From: Segatella copri
GTDB taxonomy: Bacteria > Bacteroidota > Bacteroidia > Bacteroidales > Bacteroidaceae
Length of the DNA stretch: 64,000 nucleotides
Assembly: GCF_015074785.1 (NCBI RefSeq)
Contig: NZ_CP042464.1
Coordinates: 2,353,001 to 2,417,000, forward strand
Direction of reading: 5' to 3'
This document shows, one piece after another, positions 25,255 through 32,607 of the stretch. Position numbers and translations under genes: made by a program. Each line of letters starts with the position of its first letter. The stretch's first letter is position 1. The notes beneath the pieces are model-generated. The model was not told where the DNA came from, did no database searches, and worked only from the letters and a program-made list of their open reading frames with translations.

Positions 25255-25340
25255 TATGACGATTTTGTGATAGTTTTATGATGATTTGGTGATACTTCTA
25301 TGGCAATTTCATGATACTTCTATCACATTCATGATACTTC
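25255..25340. repeat. 22-bp repeat array 4 (3 units plus a 20-bp unit)
   Basis: Units at 25255-25276, 25277-25298, 25299-25320 and a 20-bp unit at 25321-25340. They share TATG at the start and GATACTTC at the end. The last two units form part of the right inverted-repeat arm of the element, so the arm itself seems built from the repeat. Confidence 0.75.
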
Positions 25341-25535
25341 GATGATACTTTTTGTAAAGTAATCCGAATAGTATCATTCTTGTATATTATTATATATCAG
25401 TTATTTATACAATTACTTAACCCAAAAGATGATACTTTGAGACTTTTTTCATAAAAAACTTTTCTCGTGTGCGTATAAACTCGACGCTAAATCTAAAAAG
25501 AATCTGATATGATACCTTATAGATACCCCAAAAAT

Positions 25536-25623
25536 TACGTCCCGATGTAGACTTTACTACATAGCGACGTAATCTTTCCTACGTCCCGACGCAGAGATTC
25601 CTACATCGCCATGTAATTTCAAG
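25536..25623. repeat. 22-bp repeat array 5 (4 units), palindromic
   Basis: Four 22-bp units start at 25536, 25558, 25580 and 25602. Consensus at the front is TACRTCSCGAYGTA, a near-palindrome, followed by a variable 8-bp tail. Units 1 and 3 share TACGTCCCGA; units 2 and 4 begin TACAT. It lies outside the inverted-repeat element and about 90 bp upstream of the promoter of the next gene. Confidence 0.85.
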
Positions 25624-25712
25624 GACAACGGGAAATGAAAGATGTATTAAAACAATTTGCCGGAAAATGCGAAATAAAGCCCAAATAATTTGGTGTTATC
25701 GAAGAAAAACTA

Positions 25713-25720
25713 TAACTTTG
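25713..25720 (+). promoter_or_regulatory. -7 promoter element of the kinase-like gene
   Basis: TAACTTTG fits TAnnTTTG and lies 33 bp before the ATG at 25753. Confidence 0.55.
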
Positions 25721-25752
25721 CCACCAATAGAATTTATCAAACAATATAATTT

Positions 25753-26568
25753 ATGACAAACCATGATTTTTGGATGTCCATCAGTGACATAATCAATGAA
25801 GGATTTACATCTGAAGGTCTAGCAAAATTAGATGATTATGCAGAACAATTCAGTACTGGAAAGATCTTATATAAACGATTTTCACCGTCAGAACAGTATG
25901 GGTGCTGTGAAGGAGGTAGAATCCATGTTATTGCATCCTTACTCGCGGGAGCAGAAGTTGGCACAGATCAACTCTCTGCGCCAGAAGGCAGTTTCAAAAG
26001 AGCGCAGCAACTCGGAAAGATCCAAGAGAAGAGAATAGAAGATTGGGCGAAAGCTGCTGGATTTTGGATAAGCAACACAGATGAAACTTATAAACAAACT
26101 TTGGGCGAGAGAATTGCTCAAGGGGGAGAAGCCATTGTGTTTGACAATGGTAATAAAGTTCTAAAAACCATTGGATTAGATTATTTCATTCTGCCTATTT
26201 TTGCCTTAGATAGAATCTCTTTACACAATGCTTATTTTGAAGAAACGGAAATGAATGTATTGGGATTTGGCAGAAATACCAACAAAGATTTTATGGTGAT
26301 AGTAGAACAACCTTTTATTCACGGCAATATGATGGCAGATTCAGAGATTGCAACTTTCGTGGAACAAATGGGGTTTAAGTCTATCAATCCTAAAAATTGG
26401 ACCTTTGCAAATAAGGATATTTATCTTAGCGACATGCATGATGAGAATGTTCTTCTTTCTCCTAATGGACATATTTGTGTAATAGATTGCGATATACGTA
26501 TCAATATTCCTGAACTGAGGACAGGAGGAACTCGTAAATTAATAAATGAAGTAGAAATTATAAAATAA
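25753..26568 (+). CDS. Protein-kinase-fold protein (polyvalent/aminoglycoside-kinase-like)
   Basis: A 271-residue cytoplasmic protein. The N-terminal 110 residues have no recognised motif. From about 115 the sequence looks like a compact kinase fold: a glycine-rich loop (GERIAQGGEAIVFD), a lysine in VLKTI (Lys138), a catalytic loop SDMHDENVLL (226-235, HxxN form) and a metal-binding Asp in CVIDCD (243-247). Similar kinase-like domains occur in the polyvalent proteins of Bacteroidetes mobile elements; that link is from memory. Substrate is unknown. It stands alone with its own promoter. Confidence 0.6.
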   Translation: MTNHDFWMSISDIINEGFTSEGLAKLDDYAEQFSTGKILYKRFSPSEQYGCCEGGRIHVIASLLAGAEVGTDQLSAPEGSFKRAQQLGKIQEKRIEDWAKAAGFWISNTDETYKQTLGERIAQGGEAIVFDNGNKVLKTIGLDYFILPIFALDRISLHNAYFEETEMNVLGFGRNTNKDFMVIVEQPFIHGNMMADSEIATFVEQMGFKSINPKNWTFANKDIYLSDMHDENVLLSPNGHICVIDCDIRINIPELRTGGTRKLINEVEIIK

Positions 26569-26625
26569 CTGAAGATTGCCGTTGACATGATAAAGAGAGC
26601 CACTTTTTAGGTAACCGTTAAAATG

Positions 26626-26683
26626 CCCTGTTTATAGGGATTGATGGAACATTAAGGACTCAAAAATGCCCTATAAACAAGGG
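26626..26683. promoter_or_regulatory. Long hairpin between the kinase-like gene and the next operon
   Basis: CCCTGTTTATAGGG (26626-26639) is complementary to CCCTATAAACAAGGG (26669-26683) apart from one extra base, with a 29-bp loop. Both arms are preceded by AAAATG. There is no strong T run, so it is not a standard terminator. It may be an mRNA structure or a small mobile-element scar. Confidence 0.5.
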
Positions 26684-26733
26684 TAGGAAACTTTAGTAGA
26701 GTAATTTTCTGAAGAAAGAGAGGAATATAGGTT

Positions 26734-27438
26734 TTGAAAAAAGCAAAAATTATACAGAACTTGAAAGAAACTTTAGAATCATTTTCATTGAGTGAGAATT
26801 CACGGAGAAAAATTCTGATCGAAGACCACCAATTCGGGAATCAGGGCATCCCATTCATTCCTTCGGAATTCAAGGAAATCGCCCAGATAGCTTTAGCCGG
26901 TCACTTCCTGGTAAGTACTGGAAGCCAACAGGTAACAGTACAACCCACGTGTGTGGAGTTCTATTATCACGAAGAGGTCAAGGGTGGCATCAAAGACCCC
27001 ATCGTATATCATCGCAACCCCAAGAATGGTTCTCCCAAGAGCATCTTCAAGTTGGGCATCCTGCACAACCATGTTTCAGGAATCGACATCACGTTCGAGA
27101 AGGGCACCCATCCCGAAGATGCCATCAGGGCATCCCTGCTGATACGTGAGTTTTCGGTAGATGGAAATCCACCCGACAGTCGTTCCACCTTATTATATGA
27201 TATGCTTTATTCGCAAGCCTCCATCTTCGATGGCTTCTCCATCAAATGGGTTGATGGAGAAGAAAAGTCAGAGGTAGAAGCTGATGTACGCAAGAACGTG
27301 GCGAAATATGATGAAAACGGCCAGAAGATGCAAGCAAAAGAGCATCAGGAACTTCTCGACAAAGGGTTCACCCTGACAAAAGACAAGAAGCATATCCAAG
27401 ACCCACGGCCATGGCAATTTAAAAAGATACAGATATGA
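26734..27438 (+). CDS. Conserved-looking protein of unknown function, TTG start
   Basis: A 234-residue protein read from a TTG codon at 26734; no ATG lies near the frame start and a stop precedes it. It has no signal peptide or membrane segment. The body (30-200) is mixed alpha/beta with notable stretches VEFYYHEEVKGGIKDPIVYH and LGILHNHVSGIDITF, where two histidines and an Asp could be a metal or catalytic site. The C-terminus is lysine-rich. I do not recognise the family. The stop overlaps the start of the deiminase gene (ATGA), so the two are almost certainly coupled and functionally linked. Confidence 0.7.
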   Translation: MKKAKIIQNLKETLESFSLSENSRRKILIEDHQFGNQGIPFIPSEFKEIAQIALAGHFLVSTGSQQVTVQPTCVEFYYHEEVKGGIKDPIVYHRNPKNGSPKSIFKLGILHNHVSGIDITFEKGTHPEDAIRASLLIREFSVDGNPPDSRSTLLYDMLYSQASIFDGFSIKWVDGEEKSEVEADVRKNVAKYDENGQKMQAKEHQELLDKGFTLTKDKKHIQDPRPWQFKKIQI

Positions 27439-28262
27439 TAGTAGATAAAGATACGAATCAGGTATTCGTTTCAGAATGGCTTCAAAAAGTTCATCCTGCA
27501 TTCTTCAGCCGTTTTTCAGAGTTACTGAAGAATGTCCACATCAATATGGCTCTGTTATCAAACACAGCCGATATCTGGTGTCGTGACTACATGCCGATTC
27601 AACTAGCCGAAGAGGATTTCCTGCAATATCGGTATTATCCCGATTATCTCACAAAGAAAGAATCAGACAAGCAATATATTACGGATTCAAAGAGCGTGTG
27701 CAAAGCTTTGAAGCTACCCAATATCCAAGCCACCGATTTGGTAATAGATGGCGGGAATGTGGTTAAAGCCCATGATTGCATTATCATGACAGAGAAAGTT
27801 TTTCATGAAAACGATCAATATCCGCAAGCTGAAGTATTAAATGAGTTGGAGAATCTATTTCATTGTGAGGTCATCATGCTTCCATGGGATAAATATGAGA
27901 AGTATGGGCATGCTGATGGAATAGTGAAACCAATAGACGAGTCACATCTTCTAATGACCAACTATGCTGATTACGACCAGAAACTAGCAGAAGAATTCGA
28001 GCGACGGCTTGCCACCCGTTTTCGGATAGAGAAGCTACATTATCATGTTCAGCGAGCAGATAAGCGAAATTGGGCATACATCAACTTCCTGCAAGTTGGC
28101 AACAACATCGTTCTGCCAGCTATCAACACAGAAGAGGATGAGCAAGCTATGGAGCAAATAAAAACATACTATCCATCATGTAATATCTACCAGTTGGATA
28201 GTGAAGATATCATTAAACAAGGCGGAGCCTTGAATTGTATAACTTGGAATATTAAAAAATAA
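27435..28262 (+). CDS. Agmatine/peptidylarginine deiminase family protein (PF04371 type)
   Basis: A 275-residue guanidine-group-modifying enzyme. Family motifs in order are DIWCRDYMPIQ (about 47-57), VIDGGNVV (101-108), the catalytic His segment GHADGIVKP, and the C-terminal nucleophile Cys in GGALNCITW. It is shorter than typical agmatine deiminases (about 340-370), with a reduced N-terminus. Family members hydrolyse agmatine or protein arginine; the substrate here is open. There is no signal peptide, so it is unlike the secreted P. gingivalis enzyme. It overlaps the preceding unknown gene by 4 bp. A 33-codon ORF at 28268-28369 downstream has no supporting features. Confidence 0.85.
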   Translation: MIVDKDTNQVFVSEWLQKVHPAFFSRFSELLKNVHINMALLSNTADIWCRDYMPIQLAEEDFLQYRYYPDYLTKKESDKQYITDSKSVCKALKLPNIQATDLVIDGGNVVKAHDCIIMTEKVFHENDQYPQAEVLNELENLFHCEVIMLPWDKYEKYGHADGIVKPIDESHLLMTNYADYDQKLAEEFERRLATRFRIEKLHYHVQRADKRNWAYINFLQVGNNIVLPAINTEEDEQAMEQIKTYYPSCNIYQLDSEDIIKQGGALNCITWNIKK

Positions 28263-28377
28263 TTATTATGGAGCACCAGCATAATCCTGTGTCAAACATA
28301 GATGTTATTCTAAACTGGATTTACTGGTGCGTCCAAAATTTCTATTCTTCATTATCTATCGCCAGATAACAAAAAAG

Positions 28378-28725
28378 CTATGTTTCCACTGCTTCAAGCA
28401 CCAGTTCAACATCTTCTAATCCATTATCTATGAAATCCACCTTTATATTCCCGATCAGGTATTTGGCATATTTATTATCCTTATACTGTTCAAGGAAAAG
28501 AACCATATCTTTGGCTGTTCGTTTCAATCCCCAACTGCCCCAATCAAGTTGCTTACACAACGGATTGTCCACCAAGTCCCAGTAGATTACATTGCCTCCC
28601 TCCAAATATTCATACGGGACGTTCTTTCCATAAAGCAACGTAGGCATATAGCCATTTCAATTGCCTTTTTTGTCAAAATCAAATGCCTTGTCATGTGCAA
28701 GACCAATATAAACATCTTTATACAT
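28378..28725 (-). pseudogene. 115-residue hypothetical gene interrupted by one TGA
   Basis: From an ATG at 28725 the frame reads MYKDVYIGLAHDKAFDFDKK, two more residues, then TGA, then NGYMPTLLYGKNVPYEY and on to a normal TAG at 28378. The sense continues in the same frame across the stop, so a single nonsense mutation separates the first 22 codons from the rest. The remaining 89-codon ORF from 28647 could still be translated from an internal ATG. Family unknown. Confidence 0.6.
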
Positions 28726-28835
28726 ATAAACAATATTAATTCGTAACTATACACATTTAACAAATGTATTGCCTAGTAATAATCTGCTATTGCCATCATT
28801 TATAAAACCAGGACATTTATGAGATGGTACGTTCT

Positions 28836-29459
28836 TTATTTCTCCTCAAAATAACTGCCCGCTTCCATCGCGCAATCCATCGCACGGCACTTGTTGTAGC
28901 GCTCTCGGGCTCTGTTTTCTCTGGCAAACATCGCCTTGGTACCAGCCTCATCTTCAGAGAACTGCAGATGATTGTCAATGCCCATACCATGAGCAATGTT
29001 CTCCACATCAAGATCGTCGGTGCCGATGAAAGTAAAGGTCCAGTTCTGCTTCTTCAACTTCTCAATGAGGTTCTTGATCATCTTCAGATCATACTCCTCG
29101 CTACAATTCTCCTCACCATCCGTAATGATGGTTACCAATACGCTGTCATCCTCGGTGGTCAGGGCGTTGATCTTGGCGATACCCATACCGATGGCATCAT
29201 AAAGAGGGGTGCCGCCACATGGGTTGTAATCCCTTGATTTCAATGGATTGGCATGGCGGGCAGACACATTATCATAGAACAGATTCTTGTGGGTGCTGTC
29301 GAAGGTGATGAGCGTAACCCGCTGCTCCATGTTCTTATGTGCCTTCTGCATTTTCTGAATCGTGGTCAGGGTCTCGTTGATGCCCACCAGTGCCTGGCGC
29401 TCGATAATACTCATGCTGCCACTCTCATCTACTACCAAAAGATTGAATACTCGTTTCAT
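28836..29459 (-). CDS. Stand-alone von Willebrand factor A domain protein
   Basis: A 207-residue protein that is almost entirely one VWA domain. The MIDAS metal site is complete: DESGS at 11-15, the threonine in CGGTPLYDAI, and the Asp in ITDGEEN. It has no signal peptide, so it is cytosolic. The C-terminus (FARENRARERYNKCR) is basic and helical. VWA proteins of this kind often partner with kinases, MoxR ATPases or TerY systems. The kinase-like gene at 25753 is the only candidate nearby, and it is on the other strand. The function is unknown. Confidence 0.85.
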   Translation of the reverse strand: MKRVFNLLVVDESGSMSIIERQALVGINETLTTIQKMQKAHKNMEQRVTLITFDSTHKNLFYDNVSARHANPLKSRDYNPCGGTPLYDAIGMGIAKINALTTEDDSVLVTIITDGEENCSEEYDLKMIKNLIEKLKKQNWTFTFIGTDDLDVENIAHGMGIDNHLQFSEDEAGTKAMFARENRARERYNKCRAMDCAMEAGSYFEEK

Positions 29460-29633
29460 AACTTGTTTCTCCTATTTATTTTAATTGTTCAACATATTTC
29501 TATTTCATATTCTGATTCATCAAGAAGAGGGAACTTTCCTGCTTCTTGATTGCTTCTTTATCCCTTAAAAGAAAAAAAGAGGGAAAAATTAAGAAAAGGT
29601 ACATAAAAAACTTGCTTGTATCGTTATTTTTTG

Positions 29634-29641
29634 TAATTTTG
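29634..29641 (+). promoter_or_regulatory. -7 promoter element of the AAA-ATPase gene
   Basis: TAATTTTG lies 22 bp before the ATG at 29663. It rules out the upstream ATG at 29546 as the start. Confidence 0.6.
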
Positions 29642-29662
29642 CAGAAAATAAGGAATAAGCGT

Positions 29663-31261
29663 ATGAACAATATGAAATATCCGATAGGCATACAGAGCTT
29701 TGAGAAAATCATCACAGAAGGATATCTTTATATAGATAAGACTCAGATGATTTATGATATGGTAGAAAATGGCAAGATTTACTTTCTGAGTCGTCCCAGA
29801 CGATTTGGGAAGTCACTTCTCGTATCTACTCTGGAATGCTATTTCCAAGGAAGAAAAGAACTGTTCAAGGGCTTAGCCATTGATAACCTGGAAACCGACT
29901 GGAAACAATATGCGGTATTTCACCTTGATTTCAACGGCAAGGACTTTACACAAGCAGGTCAGTTGGAGAATACGCTGATTGATTTCGTAGAATCGCAGGA
30001 AGCCATCTACGGCAAAGCTCCCTTTGCTTCCACCCTCGGCGACAGATTCATTGGCGTTCTGAGAAATGCCCACGAAAAAACAGGACTTCGCGCCGTTGTC
30101 CTTATTGATGAATACGACAAGCCTCTGCTAGACGTATTGGATTCTACACTGAAAACAACCGATGCAGATGGCAACGAGCGGCTATTGGAAGATAGGCATC
30201 GGGAAATTCTGAAAGGTTTCTACAGTGTATTCAAGGCTGCCGATAAAGACCTGCAATTCGTTCTGCTTACAGGAGTTACCAAATTTTCGCAAGTAAGCGT
30301 ATTCAGCGGTTTCAACCAACCCGAAGACATCAGCCTTTCTGCCCACTTCGATACGCTTCTCGGCATCACTGAAGACGAGTTGCGCTCTACCTTTTCACAG
30401 CAAATCGCAGAAATGGCTGAGGAATATGATGTTACAAAGGAAGAAATACTGATAAAACTGAAACGCCAGTTTGACGGCTACCATTTCAGTCGCAGGATGC
30501 GAGGCGTATATAATCCTTTCAGCATCTTGCGTGCCTTCAAGGAAATGCTCATCGACGACTATTGGTTCCAAACGGGTTCACCCAGCTATCTGGTTCGCCT
30601 GCTAGCTCATAGCGATGAAAACATCAACGAACTGGTGGGAAAATATTATCCTACCAAGGATTTCGACGACTATAAGGCAACCATAGAACGCCCTTTGCCA
30701 ATGATATATCAAAGCGGATATCTGACCATCAAGGGTTGGTCAAGGAATACCAATTCCTATCTGTTGGATTTTCCGAACGATGAAGTGAGAAGGGGATTCA
30801 TCAGTTTGCTGGCAGCAGATTATCTGAAGCCAAAGGTTTCACCTGACTCCTGGGTTCTACAGGTAATCGAAGCATTGGGAAAGGGAGAGTGCGAAAAGTT
30901 GCATCAACTGATGGTTTCTTTCTTCGCCAGTATCCCTTATTCACAGCGAAGAAAAGATGATGAACGTGAGAAGGAGCGTTATTTCCAATATACGTTCTAT
31001 CTGGTATTGAGGATGATCAGCTCCTATACCATCTTCATTGAAAAAGAACAGAGCGAAGGAAGAGTAGACTGCATCATAGAAACTCCTCTATACATATATA
31101 TATTTGAGTTTAAGAGGGATGGATGCGCAAGAGAAGCACTCCTGCAAATAGAAAATATGGGATATGCACGGGAATATTTATCAGATAAGAGAAAGATATT
31201 CAAGATAGGATGCAGTTTCTCATCAAAAACAGGAACAATAGATGATTGGGGCGAGAACTGA
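29663..31261 (+). CDS. AAA-ATPase-like / PD-(D/E)XK nuclease-like protein
   Basis: A 532-residue protein of the large Bacteroidetes family joining an AAA-ATPase-like domain (PF09820 type) to a C-terminal PD-(D/E)XK-like domain (PF08011 type). Visible marks are YIDKT (23-27), Walker-A-like SRPRRFGKS (43-51), Walker B VVLIDEYDKPLL, the arginine-containing LLTGVTKFSQVSVFSG, and near the end a nuclease core GRVDCIIET followed by FEFK. The family is highly expanded in gut Bacteroidetes and its biology is unsettled. I chose 29663 because of the promoter at 29634. It is a single-gene unit. Confidence 0.88.
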   Translation: MNNMKYPIGIQSFEKIITEGYLYIDKTQMIYDMVENGKIYFLSRPRRFGKSLLVSTLECYFQGRKELFKGLAIDNLETDWKQYAVFHLDFNGKDFTQAGQLENTLIDFVESQEAIYGKAPFASTLGDRFIGVLRNAHEKTGLRAVVLIDEYDKPLLDVLDSTLKTTDADGNERLLEDRHREILKGFYSVFKAADKDLQFVLLTGVTKFSQVSVFSGFNQPEDISLSAHFDTLLGITEDELRSTFSQQIAEMAEEYDVTKEEILIKLKRQFDGYHFSRRMRGVYNPFSILRAFKEMLIDDYWFQTGSPSYLVRLLAHSDENINELVGKYYPTKDFDDYKATIERPLPMIYQSGYLTIKGWSRNTNSYLLDFPNDEVRRGFISLLAADYLKPKVSPDSWVLQVIEALGKGECEKLHQLMVSFFASIPYSQRRKDDEREKERYFQYTFYLVLRMISSYTIFIEKEQSEGRVDCIIETPLYIYIFEFKRDGCAREALLQIENMGYAREYLSDKRKIFKIGCSFSSKTGTIDDWGEN

Positions 31262-31318
31262 CTCTCTCTCCCCAATCGCATTTAACAAATTAGGTCAGTT
31301 CATATATTATATAAGGAG

Positions 31319-31699
31319 ATGAAAGAAGTATTAATAGTAAGCATTGGCAGCTTCTTCGGAGGCGGCATGAGATATTGGATTTCAAAGTTGGTGCAATCCT
31401 GCACGGTGATTGCCTTTCCGTTCGGAACGATGGCAGTGAATGTGGCGGGATGCCTCATCATCGGGTTCCTCTCGGGATTGAACTGGCGGGAAGGGGGATG
31501 GATGTCGCCATCTGCCAAACTGCTACTCACCACGGGGTTCTGCGGAGGATTCACTACCTTCTCTACCTTTATGAACGAGGGAGCAGGACTGATGAAAGAA
31601 GAGAATTACCTCTATATGATGCTCTATCTCTTCGGAAGTCTGGCGCTGGGACTTATCGCCGTTCTCGCCGGACACTATCTGGCGAAGATTATCGCATAA
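31319..31699 (+). CDS. crcB: Fluoride ion channel CrcB/Fluc
   Basis: A 126-residue membrane protein with four helices. Family marks are GGGMRYW (14-20), FGTMAVNVAGCLIIGF (35-50) and the pore segment GFCGGFTTFSTF (73-84). It exports fluoride from the cytoplasm as a dual-topology dimer. An AAGGAG lies just before the ATG. I found no fluoride riboswitch in the 57-bp leader. Confidence 0.93.
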   Translation: MKEVLIVSIGSFFGGGMRYWISKLVQSCTVIAFPFGTMAVNVAGCLIIGFLSGLNWREGGWMSPSAKLLLTTGFCGGFTTFSTFMNEGAGLMKEENYLYMMLYLFGSLALGLIAVLAGHYLAKIIA

Positions 31700-31792
31700 A
31701 AGACTTCGGAGAACAGAAAGAAGAAGAGCCCGGATTGCCGAGAAAGAAGACCGGAGAATGGAAAGAAGAAGAGCCCGGATTATCACATAAAA
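31700..31792. repeat. 47-bp direct repeat after crcB
   Basis: Two copies, 31700-31746 and 31747-31792, share AAGAC, GGAGAA and the long block GAAAGAAGAAGAGCCCGGAT. They begin right at the crcB stop codon. The repeat is non-coding. Confidence 0.8.
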
Positions 31793-31797
31793 TACTG

Positions 31798-31846
31798 AAG
31801 ATAGTATTCCATCAAATGAAGAAACGATGAAAATACTATCTTTTTT
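31798..31846 (+). terminator. crcB terminator
   Basis: AAGATAGTATT (31798-31808) pairs with AATACTATCTT (31832-31842) over 11 bp, followed by six T residues. Confidence 0.8.
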
Positions 31847-31890
31847 ATTATTTTATATTTCCAAAATGCCTTAATTACGAAATTTATTCG

Positions 31891-31898
31891 TAAATTTG
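31891..31898 (+). promoter_or_regulatory. -7 promoter element of the polyamine/recA gene cluster
   Basis: TAAATTTG fits TAnnTTTG and lies 71 bp before the ATG at 31969. The genes at 31969, 32608 and 33870 run on with gaps of 20-30 bp and are probably one transcript. Confidence 0.5.
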
Positions 31899-31968
31899 CA
31901 GAAATAATCTGCATTCGACAATTTGAAAGCAAGCTTTCATCATGCTCGTTTGCTTAATTTTTGCACCA

Positions 31969-32577
31969 ATGAATACATTAGATACAAACAATATAAAATG
32001 GAGCGAGAATGTAATTATCGCTGATGCCGACTATATCGACCGAGTGGCTTTCGACCTGACAGTCAACTTCGAACGAATGATTAACCGTCGCATCCAACCA
32101 GCTGATATGGCACAATGGGCAGTCTGCATTGCCCTTGACGGAGGTCTGAGAGAGGGCGAGCACGAGACACAGGTTGTGCTTATCCACGACAAGCAGTCGA
32201 TGGCGATGAAGAACTTCCGCCCTGCCAACTATGAGAAGGATCTGAACGCTCAGGCTTTCAAGGATGATAAGCTCGGAGAGTTCATCATCTCTTCTTATCC
32301 TACAGAGGAGAAGATGGTAGGCAAGGATGACTTCCTCGTAGATGTGGCACGCACCGTATGCAACGCCAAGGAGGTGAAACGAGTGATGGTAATCCCAAAT
32401 TCTGAGGATGGAGATGCTTACGACCGACTCCGCGAGATACTCCGCAAGGTAGATGACGATGACAAGCGCATCACCCTCTTTGCCATGCAGCCCATGCCAG
32501 GCGGCAACTTCAGACAGGAGATTCTCGGTTATTCACTCATGAATGCCCTGGGGATTTCGGCAAACGAGATAAAGTAA
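31969..32577 (+). CDS. Conserved Bacteroidetes protein of unknown function
   Basis: A 202-residue cytosolic protein from the ATG at 31969 (MNTLDTNNIKWSENVIIADA). It is alpha/beta with no recognised catalytic motif. Upstream codons to 31942 are not needed, and the second ATG fits the promoter spacing better. It stands immediately before a carboxynorspermidine synthase-like gene (30-bp gap), an arrangement I recall from other Bacteroidales, which hints at a role near polyamine metabolism. That is inference. Confidence 0.75.
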   Translation: MNTLDTNNIKWSENVIIADADYIDRVAFDLTVNFERMINRRIQPADMAQWAVCIALDGGLREGEHETQVVLIHDKQSMAMKNFRPANYEKDLNAQAFKDDKLGEFIISSYPTEEKMVGKDDFLVDVARTVCNAKEVKRVMVIPNSEDGDAYDRLREILRKVDDDDKRITLFAMQPMPGGNFRQEILGYSLMNALGISANEIK

Positions 32578-32607
32578 ACATTAAACACTTAACATTAAAG
32601 ATAAAAA

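Larger units (their letters stand above)
24740..25472. repeat. 733-bp imperfect inverted-repeat element (MITE/BrickBuilt-like), non-coding
   Basis: The left arm (24740-24905) and the reverse complement of the right arm (25304-25472) align along their whole length of about 166 bp, with roughly three quarters of bases matching by eye. The best blocks are the tip (CAAAGTATCAT beside an A/T-rich stretch) and the inner part (AAGTATCATCGAAGTATCAT in both). The centre, about 400 bp, contains a 22-bp tandem array. No ORF of protein character lies inside. The layout resembles the BrickBuilt elements of Porphyromonas gingivalis (a minisatellite inside a MITE). That relation is inference. Confidence 0.75.

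Noticed and set aside
25062..25623. CRISPR array
   Set aside because: The 22-bp units adjoin without spacers, the units drift, and no cas genes are present.
31262..31318. Fluoride riboswitch before crcB
   Set aside because: The leader is only 57 bp and lacks the conserved riboswitch core.
31375..31830. 151-codon ORF overlapping crcB
   Set aside because: Out-of-frame shadow of crcB running into the 47-bp repeat.
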